Position numbers and translations under genes: made by a program. A stretch of 64,000 nt of DNA, from positions 62,001-126,000 of the forward strand of contig JAEFAE010000002.1 in assembly GCA_016291135.1 (NCBI GenBank), in the 5' to 3' direction. Below the pieces are notes generated by a model. The model had not been told where the DNA came from. It did not search any database and saw nothing but the letters and a program-made list of their open reading frames with translations. This document shows, piece by piece, positions 42,877 to 53,200 of the stretch; the first letter of the stretch is position 1, and each line of letters opens with the position of its first letter. Origin of the DNA: Bacteroidales bacterium. GTDB lineage: Bacteria > Bacteroidota > Bacteroidia > Bacteroidales > F082.

Positions 42877-43701
42877 TCAATGGGTCCTCTCGGCGCAGAA
42901 CAGCGCCAGGGCTCGGAGCGATTCCAATACTTCAACAGAAAGGTCTTTCGTATCCGCTTCCAATGCCTGCAGCGCGGTCATCGTCTTCTCCAGATACCCC
43001 GGCAGCAAGGCCTCTGCCTCCTTCGAGGTGTCGGGATCATCCTCGTCGAGCAGGTCGTCGCGCATCTGAAACGTCATGCCGAGGTTTAACCCAAACGTGC
43101 CGATCAGCGTCGCCTGATGTTCCGAAGCGCCTACCGACAACGCGCCTCCCACACAACAGGCCTTGAACAGCATCGCCGTCTTCCTTTTGATCACCTCAAG
43201 GTAACGGCTGTCTCCCGTCTCCAGCTTGCCGTCTTCTTCGCGCTGCATCAGCTCCCCTTCGCTCATGGAACGTGCCGTGTCAAGCATCTCCCTGAGGATG
43301 GCCAGGTCGCTGGAGTTGGCCAGCAGCTCCATGGCTCTGGCAAGGAGGAAATCGCCCGCCAACACGGCCGTGGGCGTGTCCCAACGGACATGTACCGCCG
43401 GCCTTCCGCGGCGCTCGTCGGAGCCGTCCACCACGTCGTCGTGAATCAGGGTGGCGGTGTGGAGCAGCTCCACAAACAACGCTGTGCGCATCGTGGTGTC
43501 GAGGGGCTCCCCAAAAAGCCGCGCCGAAAGGAACACCAACGTCGGACGCAACCGCTTGCCCTTGGTGGACAAAAGATAATCCATGACCTCCCCCATGGTC
43601 GTCGAGTCAATGGAAAACGAATTCGTCAACGCATCTTCGAATCGCTGAAGATCCGCTGTTACGAGCCTTTGAACCGTTGCCAAGGTGGGGGTGATGTGCA
43701 T
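42877..43701 (-). CDS. polyprenyl diphosphate synthase, short form
   Basis: 274 residues from the ATG at 43701 (MHITPTLATVQ). The first aspartate-rich motif is LIHDDVVDGSDERRGRPAVH (FARM). The second, FQMRDDLLDEDD, is present. After it the usual GKP-x-G-x-D-LREGK segment of long-chain synthases is missing and the remaining C-terminus is short (LLPGYLEKTMTALQAL). Typical trans-synthases have about 320 residues. It probably makes a C15-C40 chain or is a truncated variant. It is divergent from the giant A2M gene. Confidence 0.85.
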   Translation of the reverse strand: MHITPTLATVQRLVTADLQRFEDALTNSFSIDSTTMGEVMDYLLSTKGKRLRPTLVFLSARLFGEPLDTTMRTALFVELLHTATLIHDDVVDGSDERRGRPAVHVRWDTPTAVLAGDFLLARAMELLANSSDLAILREMLDTARSMSEGELMQREEDGKLETGDSRYLEVIKRKTAMLFKACCVGGALSVGASEHQATLIGTFGLNLGMTFQMRDDLLDEDDPDTSKEAEALLPGYLEKTMTALQALEADTKDLSVEVLESLRALALFCAERTH

Positions 43702-43719
43702 AAAATAATGATGAAACAG

Positions 43720-43727
43720 CAAAATTA
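43720..43727 (-). promoter_or_regulatory. -7 promoter motif TAATTTTG (polyprenyl synthase)
   Basis: TAnnTTTG match 18 bp upstream of the ATG at 43701. Confidence 0.55.
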
Positions 43728-43759
43728 AGCTTTTTTTGCACGCTATTTGCAGTTTTCCC

Positions 43760-43767
43760 TATCTTTG
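43760..43767 (+). promoter_or_regulatory. -7 promoter motif TATCTTTG (A2M gene)
   Basis: Perfect consensus 20 bp upstream of the ATG at 43788; it overlaps the GTG at 43767, which is therefore not the start. Confidence 0.6.
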
Positions 43768-43787
43768 TGAATATTAAAAACTACGTT

Positions 43788-46700
43788 ATGAGACATAGCC
43801 TTATCGCTGCGGCCGTGCTACTTGTCATAGCCGCCCTGTTCCTTTCTTTCCGGAGCAGATCCAACAACGGAGCAGAGAATAACCATCCTAAAGACAACTA
43901 CCAAGCCATGTGGAAAACCTTTAACGAGCATCTTGAAAACGAACTCCCCGAATCCGCCGAGAAAGCCCTCGACGACATCGAGAAACAAGCGGTGCAAGAC
44001 AACAACCAGCCGCAACTCCTCAAGACCATCCTCTACCGCCGTAAGGTGATGACCCTCACCGTGGAAGACTATACCCTGGACGTCTATATCAAGTACGCCA
44101 TCGAACAGCTCCCGCGGCTCGAGCCGGTGCCTCAAGCGCTTCTTCATGAGGAAATCGCCAGCCTGTATTCCGACTACCTGTCGTACCACAGCCACGAAGT
44201 CTCCGATAACCTCGCCGTGGACGGCGACCTCAGCAAGATTCAGATGAAATACTGGGACAAGCGGTCGTTCAACGATCGCATCGACTACCACTTCGCCGAG
44301 GCCCTCAAGCCCATCGAGGCCCTGAAAAACACCCCCACCGAACCGTATGTGGATCTCTTTGAAGAATACGTCGGCAAGAAATGGCAGGACTATGAACCTA
44401 CCATGTTCGAGTTCATGCTGCATCGTGTCGGCAACCAGTATCGGGAAAAGGCGACCCGCGACGACCTGGAGCCGGATGTCAACACCGAGCTGTGGTGGCT
44501 CCCCGCCTCGGAGTTTGTCAAGGCCGACTTGGGCAAGCATGGGAAACCTCTGTACCAATGCCTCCGCCTTTATCAGTCGCTGATCGAATACTGCAGCCGC
44601 AACAACCCGCAGGCTGTGCTGTACAACGACTTCAAACGCTATGAGTTCATCAACGGCATCCTCGATGACGACGACCGTTACCACCAACAGCTGCAGCGCC
44701 TCCTCCAAGAGAACCCCGGCAACCCGCAGTGCGGCGATGTCATCATCGTCTATGCCCAAAGCCTCATCCAGCAGTACGAGGCGAACAAAAACGACAGCGC
44801 CTATTTCGACAACTACCGCAAGGCCTACGACCTCTGCCAGGATGCGATCAAGGCGTACCCTGACCGTAAATACGACTTCCAGCATATCATCAGCAACATC
44901 CAACAAGTCGAGCTGACGGTCAGCCTCAACCAGATCCAGCTTCCCGGCGAACCCATCCCGGCCGTCATCAACTACCGCAACGTCGAGCACTTCCGCTATA
45001 AGATCGTCCGTCTCACGGAAGATGAATTCAAAAAGTATGACAAGCTCTATTATGACGCCCGCATCCCGTTCTTGGATTCAAAGGAGAAGATGGCCGAGTC
45101 CCTGGTCGCGATCCCCGCGGAGACCGACTTCAGGATGCACTACAGCCTCTTCGCGTTGCCCCAGCTCGAACCGGGCATCTATTTCCTGATGGTCTGTGCA
45201 GGCAACAAGGACAAGATGGACCTCGAACGCACCTACACGATGCAGTTCCAGGTCTCCCGACTGGGCTTCATCAAAGATACCAAGGAGGACCACGTGGACC
45301 TCATGACGGTGAACCGCAAGACCGGCCATCCCGAAGGCGGCGTCCAGGTGGAGATCTCGCAACGTCTTTACAACGATAAGAAGAGGGAATACGAACGGAA
45401 GGTCCTCAAGACCTTGACTTCCGGCCCCGACGGCATGGTGGTGATCGACAAGAACCTCGGTATTACAAACCAGTTCGATGTCAGCCTGCGCAAAGGCAAC
45501 GACCTGCTGCTTCCGATCAACAGCATGTACGTCCCGCTGAAGAGCGAGCGAAACCAATACAAGATCACCACGCTGCTCACCGACCGTGCGATCTATCGTC
45601 CAGGTCAGACGGTGTATTTCAAGGGGATCCTCACCCTCAACGCCACCGATACCAACCCACAGACGCCGGTTGCCAACGCCACCGAGACGGTGATCATGAG
45701 AGACGCCAACTACCAGGAGGTCGCCAGGGCCACCTTCACCACCGATGACTACGGCGGCTTCAGCGGCTCCTTCGTCATCCCCTCCGACCGCCTCAACGGG
45801 GTGTTTACGCTCCGGTCCGACCACGGCAACTGCAACTTCCGTGTGGAAGAATACAAACGTCCCACCTTCGAGCTGAACTTCGAGCGGGTCAAGGAACAAT
45901 ACAAGCTCAACCAGCCGGTCACCCTCCATGGCAGCGTCGATGCCCTGGCCGGCTTCGCCCTCGACAACGTGCAGTACAGCTATCGTGTCACCCGTAAGAC
46001 CCACTTCCCCTGGCGCTGCTGGTGGTGGTGGTACCCCGACGTGGAGGATGAGCAGGTCGACTTCGGCGAGGGCCGTACCGACCAAGACGGCAAGTTCGCC
46101 ATCACCTTCAACCTGAAGCCCTCGCTTAAGACCAAGCCCCAACAGCAGCCGGTGTTCACCTACGAGGTCGAAGTCACGGCCACCAGCGCCCAAGGCGAGA
46201 CCCATAGCAACACCTACTTGATCAGGGCCGGCTACAACGAGATTGCCCTCAGCACCGACGTGTCCTCGCTGGTGGAGATGGACTCGCTGGCCAAGTATAA
46301 GGTCTATGCCACCAACATGAGTGGAGAACCCGCCAAGAGCCGCGTGGAACGCAAGATCTACCGCTTCGACGACAACCCGAAGATCAACTATCTCGATGCG
46401 ATGAACCGCCGTGTCAACCTCGACCGGCAGTTGCTCAGCGACGCCGAGCTCAAACAGCGGTTCCCGGCCTATAGCTTCGAGACCCAGGCCGATCGCCTCA
46501 AACACAAGACCCTCGTCTATCAAGACGTGATCACCCTCGACGACGAAGCGCCCTTCTATCCCGGCTCGAAGAAGCTGCAACCGGGTATGTACTATATCGA
46601 ACTCAAGAGCCTCGACGACACCCTCGCCGTCACCGCCAGGGAGTTCAACATGTTCAGCCGCAGGTCCGACAAGATGCCCTACACCGCGTTGGCTTGGATC

Positions 46701-49700
46701 GACACCGACCTGGAAACCGCCCATCCCGGTGAGACCGTCCACATCCGTGTCGGCAGCGCCGCCACCAACGCCAAGATGTGGGTCCAGCTGATCCACGGCA
46801 ACGAGGTGCGAATGGAACGCCATCTCACCCTCAACGGCAACGTCGAGGCGTTCAGCTATACCGTCCGTGAGGACGACCGCGACGGGCTGATGGTCAACAC
46901 CGCCATCGTGAAGGAGAACTGCTATAAAGTCTTGACCGACTGGATCAGCGTGCCCTACGACAACCTCGACCTCAACGTCAGCCTGGCTACCATGCGCGAC
47001 AAGCTCAGCCCTGGCAGCGAAGAGACCTGGACCGTCCGCGTCAACGACTACAAGAACCGACCTGCCGCCTCCGCCCTCGTGGCCGGCATGTACGACGTCT
47101 CGCTGGATGCCTTCGCCCGCAACGAATGGTATTTCAACATGCGCCCCAACGGCATCTATGGCAACAGCTTCAACACCGACCAGTTCCATTTCCGCTACGT
47201 CACCCTCCCCACCGGCTACTATGACTTCGTCACCGCCTTCGACTTCACCTTGCCTTCCGCCCAGCCGATCTTGCATCTATACCATCGCTACTACGACTAT
47301 ATGATGCCTATGGCGAAGGGAGGCCGGGTCGGCGCCGTCGTAGAACGGTCGGTTGCGCAGTATAACATGGCGGTGACCGACGAGGCGGTGGAAGAGGTTG
47401 CCTTGGTGGCAGAGGAATCGGCCTCAGCGGATGCGGTCGAAGACGATGAAGCCATGGAATCGAAAAAGGAATCGGCGCCCAAGAACAACGAAGAACCCGC
47501 AATCCGCGAGAACTTCAACGAGACCGCGTTCTTCTTCCCCAACCTCCGTACCGAGGCCGACGGCACCAGCACGTTCACCTTCACGCTGCCCGACGCCATC
47601 ACCCGCTGGAGACTCATGATGCTTGCCTACAACAACGAGGGCCAGTCGGGCTATAAAGACATGGAGTTCAAGGCCACCAAGCCCGTCATGATCATGGCCG
47701 ACATGCCGCGTTACCTCTACGACACCGATACGTTGTGGTTCGTCGCCAATGTCATCAACACCGGCGACGAGGCCGTCACCCCGAAGGCCAAGCTCGAGAT
47801 CTTCGACGCCACCACCATGAAACCCCTCGACCTCCTCCTCAGCGATGCCGTTATCGACATGAAGGAGATCGTCCCCGGTCGCAGCCAGGAGGTCCGCTGG
47901 AAGGTCGGCGCGAAGTACGACCTCAGCCTCATCGCCCTGCGCTTCACCGCCTACGCCGGACCGTTCAGCGATGCCGAGCAGCACCTGCTGCCTGTGCTGA
48001 GCAGCGAGATCTTCCTCACCCAGACCCTGCCCATCACCGTCAAGGCCGAGACCGAGCAGACCTTCGACTTCGAAGCCATCGCCAACCCCGACAGCCGCGA
48101 GCGCGACTACGCCCTCACGCTGAACTTCAGCACCAACCCCGTCTGGTACGCCGTGCAGGCCCTGCCGTCGCTGGCCAACATCAGTACCAAACGTCCCGAA
48201 AACGCCTTCTACGTGTTCTACGCCAACACGCTCTCCGCCCATATCGCCAACAACATCCCCAACCTGATGGCCTATATCAAGAAATGGCAGATCGAGACCC
48301 CCGACGCCCTGCTGTCGCAACTCGAGAAAGACCAGGACCTCAAGGCCATCCTCCTGCAGGAGACCCCCTGGGTGCTCGAGGCCAAGAGCGAGACCGAGCA
48401 GCGTTCCCGCATCGCCACCCTCTTCGAGGTCAACAACCTCCGTCAGCAGCAGCATGAGACCCTGGAGCTCCTCGAGAAGACCCAGCTCTACGGCGGCGGC
48501 TGGCCTTGGTTCGAAGGCATGCCCGAGAGTCCCTTCATCACCGCCTACATCCTCTCCGGCTTCGGCAAGCTGCAGAAGATGGGCGCCTGGACCTTCATGA
48601 ACAACGCCGACCAGCGCAAGGCCGACCGCATCTGCGAGAAGGCGGTGAAGTTCCTCGAATACAACGTGGCCGAGGTCTATCGCGAGATGATCCACAGTAA
48701 AGACGAATGGGGCATCGGCGGCGGGATCATGGACCAGCTCTATGCCCTGAGCTTCTTCAAGGAGCAGAAGTCCGACAAGGACTTCGCCAAGGCCAAGGCC
48801 TACTTCCTCGAACGTCTCGGCAAGAAGAAGGAATGGCGTGGGTTTGGTTTCGGCGACCGTGCCGAGGCCGCCATGCTGCTCTACCGCAGTGGCGACGAGA
48901 AGACCGCCAAGGCCATCATCGCCTCGTTCAAGGAGACGGCCATGAAGAACGAACAGATCGGCATGTATTGGCCGAAGCGTTACTTCTCGTGGATCTCGCA
49001 CATCGCCACCCATGCCCAGATCATGACGGCCTTCGCCGAGATCGACCAGGATCAGGAGACCCTCGACAAGCTGAAGGTGTGGCTGCTCACCCAGAAGCAG
49101 ACCACGATGTGGGAGAACACCGCCTCTACCGCCGAGGCCTGCTATGCCTTGCTGATGCGGGGTAGCGACTGGCTCGACGATGGCGAGAAGACCGTGACCT
49201 TGCGTTTCGGCGACACCCCTGTCAGCACCGAAGGCGGCGTGGCCGGCACCGGCTTCATCCAACGCCACTGGAACGCCAACGAGGTCACCGAGGAGATGCG
49301 TCACCTCACCGTCAACAACCCCACCGGACATCTGGTCTGGGGCGGACTCTTCCGGCAGTATTTCGTGCCCATCGACGAGGTCAAGGGCGACGCGTCGGGC
49401 TTCAAGATCAGCCGTGAGCTCTTCGTGGAGACCGTCACCGACAAGGGCAAGCTGTTGGTTCCCGTCGATAAGCGCACGCTGCATGTCGGCGACAAGGTCA
49501 CGGTGAAGATCACCTTCGAGTGTCCGCAGGACATGAGCTTCGTGTTCGTGAAGGACCTCCGCGCGGCGGGCTTCGAGCCCATCGAACAGCTCTCGAGGTA
49601 CCGTTATGGGGATAGCATGCGCTATTACCAGAGCAACACCGATACCGACATGGAGTTCTTCATCGACTTCCTCACCAAGGGCGTGCATCAGCTGGAGTAC

Positions 49701-49820
49701 AGCATGTTCGTCACCAAGGAAGGCAACCTCAGCAACGGCTATGCCTTGATCCAGTGCCAGTATGCGCCTGAGTTCAGCGCCTACTCCGATGGCATGAGAG
49801 TCAAGGTAGGGGAGCGGTAA
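43788..49820 (+). CDS. giant alpha-2-macroglobulin-family protein without thioester Cys
   Basis: 2010 residues from the ATG at 43788. N-terminal membrane anchor (SLIAAAVLLVIAALFLSF), then several macroglobulin beta domains (about 400-1150), among them the MG2-type TDRAIYRPGQTVYFKGIL near 595. Near 1170-1240 a region rich in Ala and Glu with VEDDEAMESKKESAPKNNE looks like the flexible bait. The A2M core domain follows (NETAFFFPNLRTEADGTSTF, LPDAITRWRLMMLAYN) and then the complement-like helical domain near 1460-1800 (FYVFYANTLSAHIANN, YGGGWPWFEG). At the place of the C-x-E-Q thioester there is STKRPENAFYVF. It should trap or shield against proteases in the periplasm. Confidence 0.9.
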   Translation: MRHSLIAAAVLLVIAALFLSFRSRSNNGAENNHPKDNYQAMWKTFNEHLENELPESAEKALDDIEKQAVQDNNQPQLLKTILYRRKVMTLTVEDYTLDVYIKYAIEQLPRLEPVPQALLHEEIASLYSDYLSYHSHEVSDNLAVDGDLSKIQMKYWDKRSFNDRIDYHFAEALKPIEALKNTPTEPYVDLFEEYVGKKWQDYEPTMFEFMLHRVGNQYREKATRDDLEPDVNTELWWLPASEFVKADLGKHGKPLYQCLRLYQSLIEYCSRNNPQAVLYNDFKRYEFINGILDDDDRYHQQLQRLLQENPGNPQCGDVIIVYAQSLIQQYEANKNDSAYFDNYRKAYDLCQDAIKAYPDRKYDFQHIISNIQQVELTVSLNQIQLPGEPIPAVINYRNVEHFRYKIVRLTEDEFKKYDKLYYDARIPFLDSKEKMAESLVAIPAETDFRMHYSLFALPQLEPGIYFLMVCAGNKDKMDLERTYTMQFQVSRLGFIKDTKEDHVDLMTVNRKTGHPEGGVQVEISQRLYNDKKREYERKVLKTLTSGPDGMVVIDKNLGITNQFDVSLRKGNDLLLPINSMYVPLKSERNQYKITTLLTDRAIYRPGQTVYFKGILTLNATDTNPQTPVANATETVIMRDANYQEVARATFTTDDYGGFSGSFVIPSDRLNGVFTLRSDHGNCNFRVEEYKRPTFELNFERVKEQYKLNQPVTLHGSVDALAGFALDNVQYSYRVTRKTHFPWRCWWWWYPDVEDEQVDFGEGRTDQDGKFAITFNLKPSLKTKPQQQPVFTYEVEVTATSAQGETHSNTYLIRAGYNEIALSTDVSSLVEMDSLAKYKVYATNMSGEPAKSRVERKIYRFDDNPKINYLDAMNRRVNLDRQLLSDAELKQRFPAYSFETQADRLKHKTLVYQDVITLDDEAPFYPGSKKLQPGMYYIELKSLDDTLAVTAREFNMFSRRSDKMPYTALAWIDTDLETAHPGETVHIRVGSAATNAKMWVQLIHGNEVRMERHLTLNGNVEAFSYTVREDDRDGLMVNTAIVKENCYKVLTDWISVPYDNLDLNVSLATMRDKLSPGSEETWTVRVNDYKNRPAASALVAGMYDVSLDAFARNEWYFNMRPNGIYGNSFNTDQFHFRYVTLPTGYYDFVTAFDFTLPSAQPILHLYHRYYDYMMPMAKGGRVGAVVERSVAQYNMAVTDEAVEEVALVAEESASADAVEDDEAMESKKESAPKNNEEPAIRENFNETAFFFPNLRTEADGTSTFTFTLPDAITRWRLMMLAYNNEGQSGYKDMEFKATKPVMIMADMPRYLYDTDTLWFVANVINTGDEAVTPKAKLEIFDATTMKPLDLLLSDAVIDMKEIVPGRSQEVRWKVGAKYDLSLIALRFTAYAGPFSDAEQHLLPVLSSEIFLTQTLPITVKAETEQTFDFEAIANPDSRERDYALTLNFSTNPVWYAVQALPSLANISTKRPENAFYVFYANTLSAHIANNIPNLMAYIKKWQIETPDALLSQLEKDQDLKAILLQETPWVLEAKSETEQRSRIATLFEVNNLRQQQHETLELLEKTQLYGGGWPWFEGMPESPFITAYILSGFGKLQKMGAWTFMNNADQRKADRICEKAVKFLEYNVAEVYREMIHSKDEWGIGGGIMDQLYALSFFKEQKSDKDFAKAKAYFLERLGKKKEWRGFGFGDRAEAAMLLYRSGDEKTAKAIIASFKETAMKNEQIGMYWPKRYFSWISHIATHAQIMTAFAEIDQDQETLDKLKVWLLTQKQTTMWENTASTAEACYALLMRGSDWLDDGEKTVTLRFGDTPVSTEGGVAGTGFIQRHWNANEVTEEMRHLTVNNPTGHLVWGGLFRQYFVPIDEVKGDASGFKISRELFVETVTDKGKLLVPVDKRTLHVGDKVTVKITFECPQDMSFVFVKDLRAAGFEPIEQLSRYRYGDSMRYYQSNTDTDMEFFIDFLTKGVHQLEYSMFVTKEGNLSNGYALIQCQYAPEFSAYSDGMRVKVGER

Positions 49821-49854
49821 ACGCGGAACTTTGCCGAGCGACATGGCAACCTTT

Positions 49855-49881
49855 GGCTCACCGACCGGAGGGAGGTGAGCC
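49855..49881 (+). terminator. hairpin after the A2M gene
   Basis: GGCTCACC at 49855-49862 and GGTGAGCC at 49874-49881, 11-base loop, 35 bp downstream of the A2M stop. No T run follows, so it is only a likely terminator. Confidence 0.5.
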
Positions 49882-50243
49882 AGTACGATCCAATCCATCA
49901 TGATTCCTTCTATTATGCATAATAATAGGATAAATCTTTCATTATTTGTTGTATGTTTACAAAATAGTTGTTGTGATATACAACACACTCATCGGCACCA
50001 ATTGGTATCTAACTTGCTGATATACTAAAATTATTTAACATATTTTTTTAATAGTTGATAAATTAATTCCAATTAATACCTCATTAATCCGATTCATTTT
50101 TTTATTTTTGCGGCGCCAAAAATGACGATTTCTGTGGATTTTGAACACAGTTCCCTTTTGGCGATGTTCTTTATTTTCTTGGCAATAACCTGTTAATCAG
50201 GTTTCTATATACAACAGAATACAAATTAATCAACAGAATACAA
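49882..50243. other. intergenic leader of the giant surface protein
   Basis: About 360 bp, AT-rich, no ORF. It holds the palindrome TATTATGCATAATA at 49911-49924 and the -7 motif TATTTTTG at 50103-50110, which leaves a leader of about 130 nt before the ATG at 50244. I see no known riboswitch. Confidence 0.5.
50103..50110 (+). promoter_or_regulatory. -7 promoter motif TATTTTTG (giant surface protein 1)
   Basis: TAnnTTTG match, long leader of about 130 nt to the ATG at 50244. Confidence 0.5.
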
Positions 50244-53200
50244 ATGAATAAAATTACAAATCTCATGGTCTCGAATAGACAAAAGAAGAAACGTCTCTTC
50301 GTGAGGACGTTGGTCATGACCCTGTTCATGGCCCTATTCACCCAAATCGCGCAAGCGCAACAAAACGTGTACATGCACACGGGTTCAAGTACTATCACAG
50401 GTACCGACAAGGTTAATTTCTATGACTCTGGCGGCAAGTCGTCTGGTCCCGAATATTATTGGGAGCGTTGGTTCCTTCGGAATGAAGACTACACTTATAC
50501 CTTCAAAGCTGAAGGGAACAACAAGATCAAGGTGACGTTCAAGCCGTTCACCGCTTACACCGATAACAACGGACATAGCACCGCTCACTCATTTACCACT
50601 CATGAGCAATGGGCACTACGTTTGAACACCGCCGAACTGTATATCTACGATGGCATGACCACCGATGCCGAGAAACTCATCGGCGTCTATACTGGTAGTG
50701 TCATCAACGAGTTCTCTGTCATGGCAGACGGCCCCATGACCTTCCGATTCAAGTCTTACGGCTATCGTGAAGAAGGCTGGGAAGCCGTGGTGGAGCAGGT
50801 GGCAGCCTATTCCTTGCAGAAACCATCCATCAGTTTTCAGGTTTGCGACGACCAAGTGGTGATCAACGCCAACAACCCAGGAGTTAAGCTCTATTATACT
50901 ACCGATGGTAGTGATCCGACCGTGCCGAGCAAGGACCTGCTTTCGGCTGGCACCCTTTATGACGGACCATTCTCGGTTGCTGTCGGCACCGAGATCCGCG
51001 CCATTGCCTATGATTCGGAACTGTCCCAAGATAACAATACGAGTGAAGTGACTAGCCTAATCTACAACGACGTTGATGTTACGCCTACCCCAGGCAAGCC
51101 TACCATCACCCGTACCGGCAATACCATTACCATTGAGCCGGCCCCGTTGATTGGCGACATCAACGAGACCTATGAGGCTTGGTATAAAACGACGGAAAAT
51201 GGTGTCTATGTAAAATACACCGAACCCATCCAGTGGAATACGCCCAACACCACGTTCTATGCCATCACCAAGCCTGTTTCTTGTTCCGATAAGATTTCGG
51301 TCGTGGAGACCCTGCTTTTCGACAAGGTACAGGTGCCCGACCCGACCATCACTTTTACTGATGTCGATGAGAATACGGGCGTTGGTACGGTGACCATTTC
51401 CTGTGAAGAGGGTTATGTGATCAGCTATACCGTCAATGGCATCGACCCCACCACCACCGATGGCGAAGAGGGTCCTATTACGATTGCCAACGTTGCTCCT
51501 GGTACCACGGTCAAGGCGATTGCCTATAAGGTAAAAGACGACGGTACCTTTGATGACAATTACAAGAAATCCAATATCGTGACCCTGCTTTGCCTCCCTG
51601 GCGGCGAAGGTGAAGGCGGTGTTTACGGAGGCGTGGTGCTGCTTGATGATCGCGAGGACCACAGCTGGACTTACTACAGCGACAGCAACAGCCCCATCAA
51701 GAGCTTGAAGCCTGCTGATGTGAAGATTACCTATTCGGGTTATGGTCCCAACACGATGACCAGCACCAGCACGGCCAACATGCCTGCCAACAGCGATTTT
51801 AACACCGATGTGACTGCCAACCAAGTGGCCGTAAACGTGAATGAACCCGGCAACCAGTTCATTTACCTTAAGACCCTTGAGAACGCCAATGAAGATGGCT
51901 CGGGAAATTATCCCTATACCATGATTGCTAACCCGTTCCAGGTGAGACCGACGTATGAAGGGGAAGCTCCTAGTGGACCTACTATTGATGTTACAATTGG
52001 TAGTGGCAATAATACATCCCAATATTTACCCACATACACTTATAATAGGTACTCTTTCAGCGAGCAGATTTATACGGCTTCAGAAATTGGTTCGGCTGGA
52101 ACTATTAGAACGCTGTCTTTCCGTGTAAGTAGCAATGCTACATCAAGAAATGTGGCGATTTATTTAAAGCATACCACAAAGACATCTTTTACCAGTAACA
52201 CTAACTGGGAGAGTATGAGTAGTTCAGATCTTGTATTTAATGGTACTGTTACCTTTACTAGTGGTTGGACAGAGATTACTCTTGACACACCTTTCGAGTA
52301 CAATGGAACAAGTAATTTGATTGTTGCTGTAGATGATAATACAAATGGTTGGCAGTCCAGTGCCATGCAATGTTATACCTATAACGCTGGCTCAAACAGA
52401 TCCATATATGTCACAAGTGATGGCACTAATTACACTCCTTCCACTACTACATACACTGGAACGAGAGGCAGTTATTGTAATCAAATCAAGTTTAGCAGCA
52501 ATGCAGGTTCTTCCAGCTCAGCAAAATACCGTGGCTTCTACGCTTGGCGTGTGAAGAGCTTGGGTGGTGGTATCAGCATTGATGGCAAGGATGTTGGTGA
52601 TATCATCTATCCTGACGAAACCATTGAATTCGTCACTTCTAACGCAAAAGGCAACGAAGTGGAATTCGAAGCCCTTTGGGCCAAGGCCTGGGTGAACGCC
52701 TCGAGCACCAGCGAGCGTGCAACTAACGATGGCAACTATAAAAATGCCTACGAACGCAACTTTAAGACTGGATGGGCCAGCTATACCTATCCTGTTACTT
52801 ATTCGTCCCGCTATCCTGATGGTACGGTCGCGACAAGTAGCAGTTTCTCGGTTGGCTCACTTGATGCCGGCGGCGATATAAAGTTTGAGAATATGACGCT
52901 GACGGCTGATCGTTTGAACGGTAACAACCACAGTCTGCACATCGGCCGTGGCGTGGGCAATGGAACCAACAACGTGACTAGTGCGGTGTATGGTTACCAA
53001 AACCCATCTGGCAACATCAACGGCTCTACGCTGCGAATTGAAAGTGGTCGTTATACCAACGCATATCTGTTCTACGGCTCTCAAGCCAGTGTTACTTCTA
53101 CTGCTACATGGAATATGATTCTTGGTAGCGACTATGATCGTGCTAATACAACCAATAGCAATCTTATTATTGCAGGTGCAGTAGAAGCTTCCTATCAGGT

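Noticed and set aside
47424-49988. 854-residue minus-strand ORF
   Set aside because: Antisense shadow of the alpha-2-macroglobulin gene.
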